Assembly: GCA_033391075.1 (NCBI GenBank)
Contig: JAWPMV010000001.1
Location: 3,038,001-3,102,000 of the forward strand
Direction: 5' to 3'
DNA: 64,000 nucleotides
Source of the DNA: Bacteroidia bacterium
GTDB taxonomy: Bacteria > Bacteroidota > Bacteroidia > J057
Shown here: positions 28,401 to 37,690 of the stretch, piece by piece
Layout: each line of letters starts with the position of its first letter
Position numbering within the stretch: position 1 is the first letter of the stretch
Made by a program: the position numbers and the translations under genes
Notes under the pieces: model-generated
Told to the model about the DNA's origin: nothing
Database searches by the model: none
What the model saw: the letters and a program-made list of their open reading frames with translations, nothing else

Positions 28401-29477
28401 ATGAAACACCTTGCAAGCATAGTATTTATCTTTTCCCTCTTCTGTACCCAAACATCCTTTGCAGACGATAAGGTAGTCTATGGAGATGTTACCTTCTTGA
28501 AATATGAAATTCCCTTTTACAATTTTGCAGAATTCACACCCCAAGTCGCCTTGCGAATGGAGTATGCGAAATTTGAAGTCCTCAACAATGAAGATTGGGT
28601 CAAAAAAAGTAAGCGAAATCAGGCCTATGAAATAGACCTGGTATTTACCAAGTATCCCAAAGAAATAAGCAGGTGGAGAACCAACTACCGGCAACTCTTG
28701 CTGGATCGTTTAGAGTCTCTTTTTGCCCTGGATTCAACTTTGAGAAATCCGGACATAAAATGGAACCTTATTCTCCAAACTCAATGCGATACAGAAGATA
28801 AAGCAAAAGAATACTTCCATGGCTTTGTCATAAAATACCGTCCTCGCAGAATACCTACCATAGAAAGGGTTACCGATGCCAAGCAATTGCGGGCATTAGT
28901 ATCCGGAAAAATTACCACTAAAGATTCTACCGTTTTCAAAGTAATGGATAGAAATCCACAATGGAACAATATGCTGGTAGTTATGGACTGGACGGGTAGT
29001 ATGTATAAATATGGCGCCCAATTGGTCATCTGGCATAAACTCAATCAATCCGTAACGGGAGCCAGGGTCAATCATTTTGTTTTCTTCAATGATGGAAACA
29101 ATAAAAAGACCTGGCAAAAGCGAATGGGCAAAACCGGAGGCGTTTACCGCTCCAAAACCAGTGATCTGGAAGAGATTGTCGAAACCATGGAATACGTCAT
29201 GAAGAAAGGCAATGGGGGTGATCCGGAGGAAAATGATCTGGAAGCCATTCTGACAGGTTTGCAATATCTGGATGGATTTGATGATGTAATCCTGATCGCT
29301 GATAATAAAAGTGAGGTTCGGGATCTGGAGTTATTGACTGAAATCAATAAGCCTGTCCGGATTATCCTTTGCGATTATCGCGGAAAAATACATCCTCACT
29401 ATAAAGAAATTGCGGATAAAACCGGGGGCAGTATCCATACCCTCGAAAGAGACCTTTATCGCAAAGTCCAACAATAA
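28401..29477 (+). CDS. Secreted VWA-like protein
   Basis: 358 residues. A signal peptide (MKHLASIVFIFSLFCTQTSFA) leads into an N-terminal beta region of unknown type (about 22-170). From about residue 190 a von Willebrand factor A-like domain starts with LVVMDWTGSMYKYG, a MIDAS-like DxTxS sequence with Thr where Ser is usual. Supporting strands include VNHFVFFNDGNN, DDVILIADN and RIILCDYRG. A metal-dependent adhesion or scaffolding role in the periplasm is plausible but inferred. The gene stands alone, convergent with galM by 1 bp. Confidence 0.7.
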   Translation: MKHLASIVFIFSLFCTQTSFADDKVVYGDVTFLKYEIPFYNFAEFTPQVALRMEYAKFEVLNNEDWVKKSKRNQAYEIDLVFTKYPKEISRWRTNYRQLLLDRLESLFALDSTLRNPDIKWNLILQTQCDTEDKAKEYFHGFVIKYRPRRIPTIERVTDAKQLRALVSGKITTKDSTVFKVMDRNPQWNNMLVVMDWTGSMYKYGAQLVIWHKLNQSVTGARVNHFVFFNDGNNKKTWQKRMGKTGGVYRSKTSDLEEIVETMEYVMKKGNGGDPEENDLEAILTGLQYLDGFDDVILIADNKSEVRDLELLTEINKPVRIILCDYRGKIHPHYKEIADKTGGSIHTLERDLYRKVQQ

Positions 29478-29478
29478 A

Positions 29479-30510
29479 TTATTCAGGAAATCTGTATTCC
29501 GTTGTCTGCCTGTAAGTCATACCAGGCTTTAGACGGGTACTTGGAAAATGGGGATGATTGGGTGAATCCGGGAAATGCTGAAGCTCCAGGCAAAAGGCTT
29601 CCCGAGCATGATACACCAAATCTCCCTTTCCTTTGATTCCATTTAAATGATTGGCCGTATACAATTGTAGGCCAGGTTCGGAAGAATATACTTCCATATT
29701 TCTTCCAGTCATGGACTCTTTGACCTCAGCTACCAGACGAAACTTTCCATTGGTGCCATTTAACACAAAGTTATGGTCATAGCCGCTTCCATAATCGAGT
29801 TGCGGATGTGGAACGCCGATATGTTGAGAAATACGTTTGAATTCGCGAAAGTCAAAGGGACTGTCTGAAACCCTAAAGAATTCCCCGGTGGGAATATTGC
29901 TTTCATCTGTAGGCGTATAAGCCCCTGCATAGATCTTCAATTCATGATCCATTGCATTTCCTTCCAAGGCTAGATTGAAATAGGTATGATTGGTTAAGTT
30001 TAAGACAGTATCCTGATCCGTTTCAGCCCGGTAGTCGATCTTTAAGCCATTTCTATCCGTGAGCTGATAGGTAACCTCCACTCTGAGGTTACCGGGATAT
30101 CCTTCTTCTCCATGAGGGCTATTATAAATCAGTTTTACCCCTTCTACTCCCTCGACCAATTCATATTCCCATAAAACTTTATCGAAGCCTTTGAGGCCCC
30201 CATGCAGGTGATTAGGTCCATTGTTGATCGCAAGATTGAATTCGAAGCCTTTAAGGTAAAACTTCCCTTTTGCAATTCTATTGGCAAATCGTCCATTTAC
30301 GGTACCAAAACAGGGATGTGGTCCGAGATATCCTTCCAGCTCATCAAATCCCAATACCACATCTCCCAGTTTGCCATTTCTGTCTGGCGTTTTCAGAGAT
30401 TTCAGGATTGCTCCATAATTGATGATCTCAGCTTCAATTTTTCCATTAGACAGGTGAAATATATGTACTTCCTCCCCGTCTTTGGTTTTCCCAAAAACAG
30501 CTTTTTTCAT
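29479..30510 (-). CDS. galM: Aldose 1-epimerase (mutarotase)
   Basis: 343 residues, family length. Motifs include FGTVNGRFANRIAKG, NNGPNHLHGG (with catalytic-region His), LNLTNHTYFNLA (general acid His) and CLELQHFPDSPNHPHFPS, whose Glu is the likely catalytic base. The enzyme interconverts alpha- and beta-anomers of galactose or glucose. There is no signal peptide, so it acts in the cytoplasm. It follows the TonB/TPR gene on the same strand after 32 bp. Confidence 0.94.
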   Translation of the reverse strand: MKKAVFGKTKDGEEVHIFHLSNGKIEAEIINYGAILKSLKTPDRNGKLGDVVLGFDELEGYLGPHPCFGTVNGRFANRIAKGKFYLKGFEFNLAINNGPNHLHGGLKGFDKVLWEYELVEGVEGVKLIYNSPHGEEGYPGNLRVEVTYQLTDRNGLKIDYRAETDQDTVLNLTNHTYFNLALEGNAMDHELKIYAGAYTPTDESNIPTGEFFRVSDSPFDFREFKRISQHIGVPHPQLDYGSGYDHNFVLNGTNGKFRLVAEVKESMTGRNMEVYSSEPGLQLYTANHLNGIKGKGDLVYHAREAFCLELQHFPDSPNHPHFPSTRLKPGMTYRQTTEYRFPE

Positions 30511-30542
30511 GTGTGTTTTTGTTTAGACCTATAAATAGATCC

Positions 30543-31847
30543 TTATTCTGCGCAGTTTTCTTTTAGCAATTTTTCCCCTTCATCCAATTCATCTGCTTCC
30601 AATCCTATAGCCAGACCTCTTCTTAAAACTTTGCAAGCTTCTTCCCGACTTCCTTTCTTAATCAGAATTTTGGCTTTAAACAAATAGGTTTGCCCTAACA
30701 ATGAATTTAATACAAAAGATTTATCCAGTTCTGCTAGTGCATTGTCCAGCTCTCCCATATTCATATAGGCCATTGCTGCGTGATTATGAGCGGCAATTTG
30801 CATAAGTCGGGTATCGCTCTTTTCCGTTACGATAGCAAAATCGGATAATGACTCTTTGTCCATTCCATTTTTGAGCTTATAGAAGCCCCGGCTATAATTT
30901 AGCATCTCATCTCCAGGATCGCATTCCAGCAATCCATCATAAATCTCTACCAGTTCCCCATAATTTTTTTCCTCAATACCGATATCCGCAAGCAAGCGAT
31001 ACACTCCACATTTCGCGTCCTCATCATTGGCGATGACCCAACGATAGTCTTTTTTTGCTCCTTCATAATTCCCACTCAATCCTTTTGCATATCCTCTTTC
31101 CAGATAAAGGCTGGATAGAGTTTCCTTAACCCCTTCATCCTCAACAGCCATTTCATTGGCATAGCTCAACGCCATATCATAATCGGCGATTGCCTCCTCA
31201 AATTTTTCCATTTGAACATAAGCCGCTCCTTTGCTGTACTGAGCATAGAAGAGGTATTCATAGGTATTCTTGGCTTTCTTCTTTTTGTTTTTCCGGGGAT
31301 TAAGGCGAAGGCTTTCTTCAAAGTCTACTACAGCATCTGCATAGTCTCTTACCCTGCTTCTTTGTACTCCACGTTTGTGCCAAAGCTCATAATTATCCGG
31401 AGTGACCTGGATTTCCTGGGTCAGTTCCTCGATTTGCTCTCGGATGATGTCTTCTTCATCAACCAACTTAAAGGGGAAAGGCAAGTTTACCCAATATTTT
31501 ACAGCCTTACCCTCCTGCATCGCAGGTTCGAACTTCACATTGGCGATCTGGGATTCGACAGCTCCTGCCAGGGCCGGGTGGATTTCTTTGACAATTTTAT
31601 GCTTTACATAATTTCCCGTTTCGTCCACCAGGACGCGAATAACAACGGTTCCCTCAGTATTATCATTAATGGCTTCCTCCGGATATCCAATTGCATTCCG
31701 GATATCGCTGATATTTGTGGGACTGGGTTCTTTATCCACAAATACGAAGTCATTGATCCCCGGTTCCTCAGCCTGAGCGAGCATCCCAAGGGGAGTAAAC
31801 AGATATATACAAAGAATGATAAGGCTAGATGATAGTATTCTCTTCAT
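30543..31847 (-). CDS. Secreted protein with TonB C-terminal-type domain and TPR repeats
   Basis: 434 residues. After a signal peptide (SLIILCIYLFTPLGMLAQA), a TonB_C-like domain (about 55-130) contains GTVVIRVLVDETGNYVKHKIV and ends VKYWVNLPFPFKL. From about residue 145 to the end there are TPR-like repeats (YELWHKRGVQRSRVRDYADAVVDFEESLRLNP and similar). In this phylum isolated TonB_C domains often occur in periplasmic proteins that are not true TonB transducers, since no membrane anchor plus proline spacer is present. The role is unknown. Confidence 0.8.
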   Translation of the reverse strand: MKRILSSSLIILCIYLFTPLGMLAQAEEPGINDFVFVDKEPSPTNISDIRNAIGYPEEAINDNTEGTVVIRVLVDETGNYVKHKIVKEIHPALAGAVESQIANVKFEPAMQEGKAVKYWVNLPFPFKLVDEEDIIREQIEELTQEIQVTPDNYELWHKRGVQRSRVRDYADAVVDFEESLRLNPRKNKKKKAKNTYEYLFYAQYSKGAAYVQMEKFEEAIADYDMALSYANEMAVEDEGVKETLSSLYLERGYAKGLSGNYEGAKKDYRWVIANDEDAKCGVYRLLADIGIEEKNYGELVEIYDGLLECDPGDEMLNYSRGFYKLKNGMDKESLSDFAIVTEKSDTRLMQIAAHNHAAMAYMNMGELDNALAELDKSFVLNSLLGQTYLFKAKILIKKGSREEACKVLRRGLAIGLEADELDEGEKLLKENCAE

Positions 31848-31917
31848 TTTATCTCAAATTTCGACAAATTTAATAAAAGGGAAGAAATTGTAACTTAGCT
31901 CGACAAAAAAAGATGGC

Positions 31918-32913
31918 ATGTTACAAAAAGACCTGAAGGTAGGCACCTTTAATCTCCTCAATCTCGTTTCTCAAGGTCTCCCCTATTATGAACGTGAAGG
32001 ATACGATAAGGACACCTATGAAAAGAAAATAAATTGGATAGCGAAGCAGATCGATAAAATGGAAGTTGATATCGTCGGCTTTCAGGAAGTTTTTCATGAA
32101 GCTGCGCTTCGCGATGTGCTGAAAAAAACCGAAAAGCTAAAAGATGCACATGTTAAAGTTGCCGCAGCCAATGGCAAGTTGCCCCGAGTGGCGATCGCCA
32201 GTCGTTTTCCGATTTTGGAGTCAGAAGTATTTGAAGCTTTTCCTTCTCAGTTGGAAATGGAAGGGCAGAAAATACCTATTGATGATTTTTCCCGCCCCAT
32301 TCTCAAAAGCATGCTAAAGATCAATGAGGAATTGACTTTCTGTGTATATGTAGTTCACCTCAAATCCAAGCGACCTTTGTTTGAAGGGAAGGAAAGCCGT
32401 AAGGATCCCGTCGCCCTGGCCAAGGGACAGGTAAGAGCCTTGATCAGAAGGGGAGCTGAGGCAGCGGCATTGCGTGAACTTCTCATGAAGGATCTGATGT
32501 TTCGATCTCATCCCGTCATTTTGTTGGGAGATGTAAATGATAATGGTCTATCCGTAACCTCCCGTACGATTTCAGGAGAGCCTCCCCATAAGCGATATCC
32601 CCAGGAAGTGAAAAAGAAAATCTGGGATGTACTCCTCTATCATGTGAAAGACATTCAGGCGCGCAGAAGTTATCACGATCATTATTTTACCCATATTCAC
32701 AATGGTTTTCATGAAGCCCTGGATCATATCATGGTGAGTGAGGAATTGGTAAAGGAAAATCCCAAATCCATAGGGGCAGTGAACTATGTTCATATTTTCA
32801 ATGACCATCTATTGGACGAAACCCTGAGCAGGGATGAACCCAATCAATGGCAGTCTGACCATGGACAGGTAGTTGCGACGCTGAATTTGAGAAGAAAGCG
32901 AGAAAAGAAGTAA
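31918..32913 (+). CDS. Endonuclease/exonuclease/phosphatase (EEP) family protein
   Basis: 331 residues with EEP-fold motifs: VGTFNLLNL (N-terminal Asn), VDIVGFQEVF (metal-binding Glu), VILLGDVNDN (Asp/Asn pair), and a C-terminal SDHGQVVA (Ser-Asp-His). There is no signal peptide, so it is probably cytoplasmic. The family includes DNases and phosphodiesterases; the substrate cannot be read from sequence alone. It sits tail to tail with the quinone oxidoreductase gene, with stops 1 bp apart. Confidence 0.88.
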   Translation: MLQKDLKVGTFNLLNLVSQGLPYYEREGYDKDTYEKKINWIAKQIDKMEVDIVGFQEVFHEAALRDVLKKTEKLKDAHVKVAAANGKLPRVAIASRFPILESEVFEAFPSQLEMEGQKIPIDDFSRPILKSMLKINEELTFCVYVVHLKSKRPLFEGKESRKDPVALAKGQVRALIRRGAEAAALRELLMKDLMFRSHPVILLGDVNDNGLSVTSRTISGEPPHKRYPQEVKKKIWDVLLYHVKDIQARRSYHDHYFTHIHNGFHEALDHIMVSEELVKENPKSIGAVNYVHIFNDHLLDETLSRDEPNQWQSDHGQVVATLNLRRKREKK

Positions 32914-32914
32914 G

Positions 32915-33937
32915 TTATTTCCAGTAGATGGCCAGTTTCCCCATGGTCTTCCTTTTTTCCAGGGCATCATGGGCCTCGGCCAATTGATCTATTTTGTACT
33001 TCCCTCCGATCGTAGGCTTAAAAACTCCTTGCTCTGCAAAGTGCACGCATTGATTCAGGACGCGCTGCAGGGTCTCAGGGCGATTATCTGCTATCCGTAG
33101 CATATTTACACCTAAAATCGATTTGCTAGGTCCTACGAGCCCTATGGGATGGTAGAAGCCAAATCCCAATCCAACAGCAATTTTCTGAAAGATATTTTTC
33201 GCAGAAGTCATAGAAGAAGCCCCAAATACAAACAGGCGTCCACCTGCTCCAAGTAGCTTCATCCCTTTTTTTACTGACTTTCCTCCTACCGGATCAAAAA
33301 TCAGGTCCAATCCCGATTCTCCTCTTATCTGCTCAATCCTTTCAAAAAAATCTTCCTCGCGGTAATTGATGGGATGATGTACTCCCATATTTTTTAAATA
33401 CTCAAGTTTTGCTGCTGATCCTGCGGTTCCGTAAATGATACATCCTTTATGCACGGCCCACTGAACCAATGCTGTTCCCACCCCTCCTGCAGCGGCATGG
33501 ATCAGGACATGATCTCCTTCATGAGCTTTAGTAAGATCATCTATCATATAATAGGCAGTACCATATTGAGTAGCCAAAGCCGTAGCCTCAGCAGCATCCA
33601 TGCTAGCAGGGATCTTTACAACTCCTGCCGCTTCGGTAGCCGTAAATTCAGCATAGCCCCCAAATCGACTCAGGGCCAATACCCGATCTCCTGTTTCCAC
33701 ATGATCTACATTTTTGCCTTTTTCAACTACATTTCCAACCACATCATATCCTAAAATAGCGGGCATGGGAGGAGCATCTCTATACATACCCAGTCGCGCC
33801 ATCACATCGGCAAAGTTCAAGCCGAATGCTTCAACTTCAATCAGTACCTGGCTATCGGAGATCTCAGGTTTGGAAGTTTCGCGAATTTCAAATGCTCCGG
33901 CTGCGTGGCCTGTTTTTACAAGAAATGCTGCTTTCAT
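32915..33937 (-). CDS. Zinc-independent medium-chain dehydrogenase, VAT1/quinone oxidoreductase-like
   Basis: 340 residues. GroES-like N-terminal domain (about 1-120) with AFGLNFADVMARLGMYRDAP, then a Rossmann domain with VLIHAAAGGVGTALVQWA (NADPH-binding AxxGGVG). The zinc-ligand cysteines of alcohol dehydrogenases are absent, placing it with quinone oxidoreductases and VAT1-like proteins that reduce quinones or activated enones. The physiological substrate is unknown. It is divergent from the DUF6503 gene. Confidence 0.9.
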   Translation of the reverse strand: MKAAFLVKTGHAAGAFEIRETSKPEISDSQVLIEVEAFGLNFADVMARLGMYRDAPPMPAILGYDVVGNVVEKGKNVDHVETGDRVLALSRFGGYAEFTATEAAGVVKIPASMDAAEATALATQYGTAYYMIDDLTKAHEGDHVLIHAAAGGVGTALVQWAVHKGCIIYGTAGSAAKLEYLKNMGVHHPINYREEDFFERIEQIRGESGLDLIFDPVGGKSVKKGMKLLGAGGRLFVFGASSMTSAKNIFQKIAVGLGFGFYHPIGLVGPSKSILGVNMLRIADNRPETLQRVLNQCVHFAEQGVFKPTIGGKYKIDQLAEAHDALEKRKTMGKLAIYWK

Positions 33938-34000
33938 AAGACGGTAATTTAGGGGAAATTACTTTCTTTGGGATAATTCTACTAATTCTAAGAAAACATC

Positions 34001-34732
34001 ATGAGTAAAAGCTTTCTATATACGGTCCTCTTTTGCTGTTCATTTTCGCTGCTTCAGGCACAAATGCCTTCCGCAGAAGAGCTATTGAAAAAAACCATCG
34101 CCTTTCACGATCCGGAGAATCTTTGGTACAAATCACAAATCAATCTAAACCTCCGCGGAGAATATGCCAGTGGCTTAGTCGTCAATACGGCAGTGGAAAT
34201 GTTTATGCCCTCCCATGATTATGTATCTCGTCAGGAAAGGAGTGAAAGAATGCTCCTGAGTAAAATCATCGGCGATTCCTGTTATCATGAAGTCAATGGC
34301 TCAGCCGATATCAGGCAGGAGGAGAAAATGAGGTTTAAACTGACCTGTAAAAATACCGCGCGTATGCGAAACTATAATATTTACCTCTATGGATTGCCGA
34401 TGAAGTTGATGGATGAAAGTGCGATTCTAGATCCCAAAGTGGAAGAGCTGGAGTTGAAAGGGAAAAAATACTGGGTTTTGAAGGTAAGTTATAGTCCGGA
34501 AGTGGGCATAGACATTTGGAAATTTTATATCAATCCTGAAACCTACCAGATGGAAGTCTATCAATTTTACAAAAATGAAGCGGATCAAAAAGGAGAGATG
34601 ATTTTCCTGAAAGGCCTGACGAAAGTGGGATCGATGAAACTCCCGAAAGAAAGGACCTGGTATGATTGGCCGGAAGAAAAACTACTGGGGACGGATATAG
34701 TAGAAAGTGGAGAAGTTATCCCCAATCCCTAG
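34001..34732 (+). CDS. DUF6503-like secreted protein
   Basis: 243 residues with a signal peptide (MSKSFLYTVLFCCSFSLLQAQ). The mature start MPSAEELLKKTIAFHDPENLWYK and the following beta-rich body match DUF6503 proteins, a Bacteroidota family that often opens with ELL-KTI-HDP. Later strands (YWVLKVSYSPEVGIDIWKFYINPETYQM) resemble LolA/outer-membrane-lipoprotein-carrier-type sheets. A periplasmic lipid- or lipoprotein-related role is possible but unproven. A strong terminator follows. Confidence 0.72.
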   Translation: MSKSFLYTVLFCCSFSLLQAQMPSAEELLKKTIAFHDPENLWYKSQINLNLRGEYASGLVVNTAVEMFMPSHDYVSRQERSERMLLSKIIGDSCYHEVNGSADIRQEEKMRFKLTCKNTARMRNYNIYLYGLPMKLMDESAILDPKVEELELKGKKYWVLKVSYSPEVGIDIWKFYINPETYQMEVYQFYKNEADQKGEMIFLKGLTKVGSMKLPKERTWYDWPEEKLLGTDIVESGEVIPNP

Positions 34733-34740
34733 AAAATACA

Positions 34741-34771
34741 AAGCCGTCGCTTTATCTGCGACGGCTTGTTT
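34741..34771 (+). terminator. Terminator after the DUF6503 gene
   Basis: AAGCCGTCGC pairs perfectly with GCGACGGCTT across a 7-nt loop, followed by a T-rich tail (GTTTCATTT). It lies 8 bp after the stop codon. Confidence 0.8.
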
Positions 34772-34905
34772 CATTTACGGCCCTGAGGCTGATGTTGAAA
34801 TTATTTCCCTAGCATTAAATTTCCACATCGATTACAGGGTTTCATTTACATAGTGAATATACAACGAAAAAGCCAATAGCCTAGTGTGCGATCTTCGCAA
34901 ATCGT

Positions 34906-35619
34906 CTATTCTATGCCTTTTTTGCTGTATTCTTTTAATAATGCCGGATGAATTATCTTCGTCCAGATAGCATAACCTTTCGCGTTCATATGAAGATTGT
35001 CGCGAACGAAAATGTCATCTTTGATACTTCCGTCTTCATTTAGCATAGGACTGGCGACATCCAGAAACTCCATGTGCTCGGTTTGAGCAGCATATGCTTT
35101 CACCAATCGATTGCTTTCCTGCATAGTCTCCAATAAGTTCGCACGAGCAATGGAAGGCTTGATGGATATGAACCAGACTTTTACACCAGGAAAGTCATTT
35201 TGCACCCTGCTATAAAAGCTTTTCATATTGTTCAAAACATTCTCGGGAGTCATGCCTTCCATGAGCAAATCATTGTCTCCTTCATATACCAGAATAGCCT
35301 TTGGACTATAAGGTTTTACCAGACGATCATAATAGTAAAGGAGTTCGGGAAATGTTGAGCCTCCAAATCCCCGATTCATAACACGTAGGGGAGCCAGGTC
35401 TTTCTTCATCGTCATCCAGAAGCGAACAGATGAACTCCCGACCAACAGAATTGGGTCTTCGGGAGGAGCCGACTCTTTATCCTTTGCCTCAAATGCCTGA
35501 ACTTCCTTTTCCAGTCTGGCTAGTGGATTTTCCTTCTTTTGGTTTTCCTGAGCCAGAGATAAAGTCAGGGAAAAGAGTACGAGGAGGAAAAAGGAAAGGC
35601 TTCTATAAAAAAATTGCAT
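34906..35619 (-). CDS. Secreted SGNH/GDSL-type esterase
   Basis: 237 residues with a signal peptide (LSFFLLVLFSLTLSLAQ). SGNH blocks are: I, ILLVGSSSVRFW (nucleophile Ser); II, RGFGGSTF (Gly); III, VYEGDNDL (Asn); and V, DNLHMNAKGY (Asp-xx-His). Secreted proteins of this shape often de-acetylate carbohydrates. It sits at the distal end of a minus-strand cluster with a sugar-isomerase-like protein, ApbE and a Gfo/Idh oxidoreductase, which supports a carbohydrate role. Confidence 0.88.
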   Translation of the reverse strand: MQFFYRSLSFFLLVLFSLTLSLAQENQKKENPLARLEKEVQAFEAKDKESAPPEDPILLVGSSSVRFWMTMKKDLAPLRVMNRGFGGSTFPELLYYYDRLVKPYSPKAILVYEGDNDLLMEGMTPENVLNNMKSFYSRVQNDFPGVKVWFISIKPSIARANLLETMQESNRLVKAYAAQTEHMEFLDVASPMLNEDGSIKDDIFVRDNLHMNAKGYAIWTKIIHPALLKEYSKKGIE

Positions 35620-35687
35620 ATGATTATCTTGTTCTGATTAATAACAGAATTTATAAAGGACAGAAATATTTACCTAAAGAGAATCGT

Positions 35688-36611
35688 CTAGAAACTATCA
35701 ACCTCTCTATAAGCTGCAATCAACTTTTCTTCTCCTTCTTTTCCTTTGTGGAAATTTCCATGTTCCATGCCGAGAATACCAGTAAACCCTTTATCATGAA
35801 TATGTTTGAAGATATTCTTGTAATTAATTTCGCCGGTAGTCGGCTCTTTACGACCGGGATTATCTCCGATCTGGAAGTAGGCGACTTCATCGTATGCCAA
35901 ATCTATATTGGGAATGATATTTCCCTCATGGATTTGCTGGTGATACATATCAAAGAGGATCTTACAGCTAGGACTAGCTACTGACTGGCAAATGGTAAAT
36001 GCCTGAGCGATTTTATTGAGAAAAAGTCCGGGGTGATCGCGAAAGTTGAGAGGTTCCAGGACCATGACCAAGCCATGAGGTTCTAGAATGGCACTGGCCT
36101 GTTTCAGGCTTTCAATCACATGAGCTGTTTGATATCCGATGTCCTGTCTCAGATCCACAAATCCAGGAACTACCGTCATCCATTTAGCATTCACCCTTTT
36201 TGCTACTTCCACCGAGTCTTTGATATGTCCCAAAAACTCACTGCGGGAATCTTCATCTCCTTTTGCTAAAGTTGGTTTATTCCAATAAATCTTATGTGCT
36301 ACAAAAACGCCCATTTCCAATCCGCGCTTTTGCATAGTTTTGGCCATATTCTCCTGCGTCTCTATGCTGCGGTTTTTCATCCCATTATCCTCAAAAGCAG
36401 AAAAACCCATATCTGCCATAAAGTTTAGCTGATCGATGGGATCATCGCCTGCACTGTGCTTAAACATCCCCAGGTGAGGCGCGAATTTCATTTTAAAGGG
36501 CTCTGCTTTTGCTTTTGGGCTACTAGCCATAGTTTCTATCGCACTTCCCGTCATAATGCCACCTGCGGCGGCAGCTGTAAGAGAGTTTTTGATAAATTTT
36601 CTTCTTTCCAT
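35688..36611 (-). CDS. Sugar isomerase/epimerase-like TIM barrel with Tat signal
   Basis: 307 residues. A twin-arginine signal (MERRKFIKNSLTAAAAGGIMTG) sends the folded protein to the periplasm. The AP endonuclease 2-type TIM barrel is related to hydroxypyruvate isomerase: LVMVLEPLNFRDHPGLFLN (metal-binding Glu), KILFDMYHQQIHEGN (Asp and His) and GILGMEHGNFHKG near the end. The substrate is unknown. It is in a minus-strand cluster with SGNH esterase, ApbE and Gfo/Idh genes. Confidence 0.88.
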   Translation of the reverse strand: MERRKFIKNSLTAAAAGGIMTGSAIETMASSPKAKAEPFKMKFAPHLGMFKHSAGDDPIDQLNFMADMGFSAFEDNGMKNRSIETQENMAKTMQKRGLEMGVFVAHKIYWNKPTLAKGDEDSRSEFLGHIKDSVEVAKRVNAKWMTVVPGFVDLRQDIGYQTAHVIESLKQASAILEPHGLVMVLEPLNFRDHPGLFLNKIAQAFTICQSVASPSCKILFDMYHQQIHEGNIIPNIDLAYDEVAYFQIGDNPGRKEPTTGEINYKNIFKHIHDKGFTGILGMEHGNFHKGKEGEEKLIAAYREVDSF

Positions 36612-36682
36612 TTTGTGGTATGTAGTAGGTTAAATAGATTTTGTGTTAATAAATTTGCCAAGATGCTTTAGGCATAGAATGT

Positions 36683-36718
36683 CACTTGAACTTGAACTTG
36701 ATACTTGCACTTGAACTT
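36683..36718. repeat. Single copy of the dispersed short repeat
   Basis: CACTTGAACTTGAACTTGATACTTGCACTTGAACTT ends right at the apbE stop. Its reverse complement matches the left arm at 16479-16506 closely, and it is preceded by AGGCAT, as is the right arm at 16525-16557. Confidence 0.6.
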
Positions 36719-36720
36719 CC

Positions 36721-37683
36721 CTAGGGCCACTCAATCAGCCGGACCTTTAAAGACGCATCCTTATATTTCTTCCGAATCCTTTGCTCATCCTCTTTCCCTA
36801 CAATACTGAAAACAGATGCTAATGCATCTGCCGTTATTCCTGTGCTAGCGATCACAGTAAGCATTCTCCTTTTACTGATTCCCAGACCAGAACGCGGATC
36901 TATGATATGGGAATACCTGACTCCCTCCAATTCTATGTAGCGATAGGTATCTCCGGATGTGGCAACACTGCAATTATTCAAGACTAGTAAATCTTTCTTT
37001 TCATCTTCAGGAAAGCTATAGGCAGGAACTTCTATGGTCCATCCTTCTTTTCCCGGAGGTGGATCCCCTAGCAACAAATCTCCCCCTCCATCTACCAATG
37101 CTATCTTGAAGCCTGCTTCCTGTAAAATTGCAAAGACTTCATCTACCGCATATCCTTTAGCTATGCCTCCCAAATCCAATTTCATCCCAGCTTTCTTCAG
37201 CTTTACACGTTGAGAAGCTTTTCTCAGTTTGATAGATTTCCAACCTAATAGGGAACGGGCTTTTTCTAATTTATCTGCTTCTGGAAAGGCAGCTTTCCTC
37301 ATTGCCCTTCTCCACAACCTGCTTAAGGGGCCAATACTAACATCAAAGGCTCCTTTCGATTTTCGAGAATAGAAACGGGAGGCAAGAAGAACCGTCCAGA
37401 GTTCCTCGCTAACCGGAACAAATTCACCAGAACCCGCAGTAGCAGAAAGTCGATTCAATTCGCTATCCGGCAAATAATCACTCAATTTTTCATTGAGTTC
37501 TTCGATTCGAAAAAAAGCAGCTCGGGCTACTGTAGCAGCTTGCAGGCTATCCTCGGCATAGAGTACAATTCTAAAAGTTGTACCCATATGAGGAGAGGAG
37601 AAAGAATAGCGTCTCAGATCTTGAGCAAAAAGACCTATTCCCACAGCCAGCAAACAGCACAGAAGTCCGAGCTTCCTTATCAT
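36721..37683 (-). CDS. apbE: FAD:protein FMN transferase (ApbE family)
   Basis: 320 residues from the ATG at 37683 (MIRKLGLLCCLLAVGIGLFAQ, a signal peptide); the longer frame from 37770 would overlap the preceding gene. Motifs are FSSPHMGTTFRI, DVSIGPLSRLWRRAMR, KLDLGGIAKGYAVDEV, ALVDGGGDLLLG and YSHIIDPRSG, with ITADALASVFSI near the end. The enzyme attaches FMN from FAD to Thr residues of periplasmic redox proteins. It starts 7 bp after the stop of the Gfo/Idh/MocA gene, so the two are probably co-transcribed, though no FMN-bearing target is visible nearby. Confidence 0.93.
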   Translation of the reverse strand: MIRKLGLLCCLLAVGIGLFAQDLRRYSFSSPHMGTTFRIVLYAEDSLQAATVARAAFFRIEELNEKLSDYLPDSELNRLSATAGSGEFVPVSEELWTVLLASRFYSRKSKGAFDVSIGPLSRLWRRAMRKAAFPEADKLEKARSLLGWKSIKLRKASQRVKLKKAGMKLDLGGIAKGYAVDEVFAILQEAGFKIALVDGGGDLLLGDPPPGKEGWTIEVPAYSFPEDEKKDLLVLNNCSVATSGDTYRYIELEGVRYSHIIDPRSGLGISKRRMLTVIASTGITADALASVFSIVGKEDEQRIRKKYKDASLKVRLIEWP

Positions 37684-37690
37684 ATATTCT

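Noticed and set aside
31212..31832. A 206-codon plus-strand frame antisense to the TonB/TPR gene
   Set aside because: It mirrors the TPR-coding strand and has no family features, so it is treated as a shadow.
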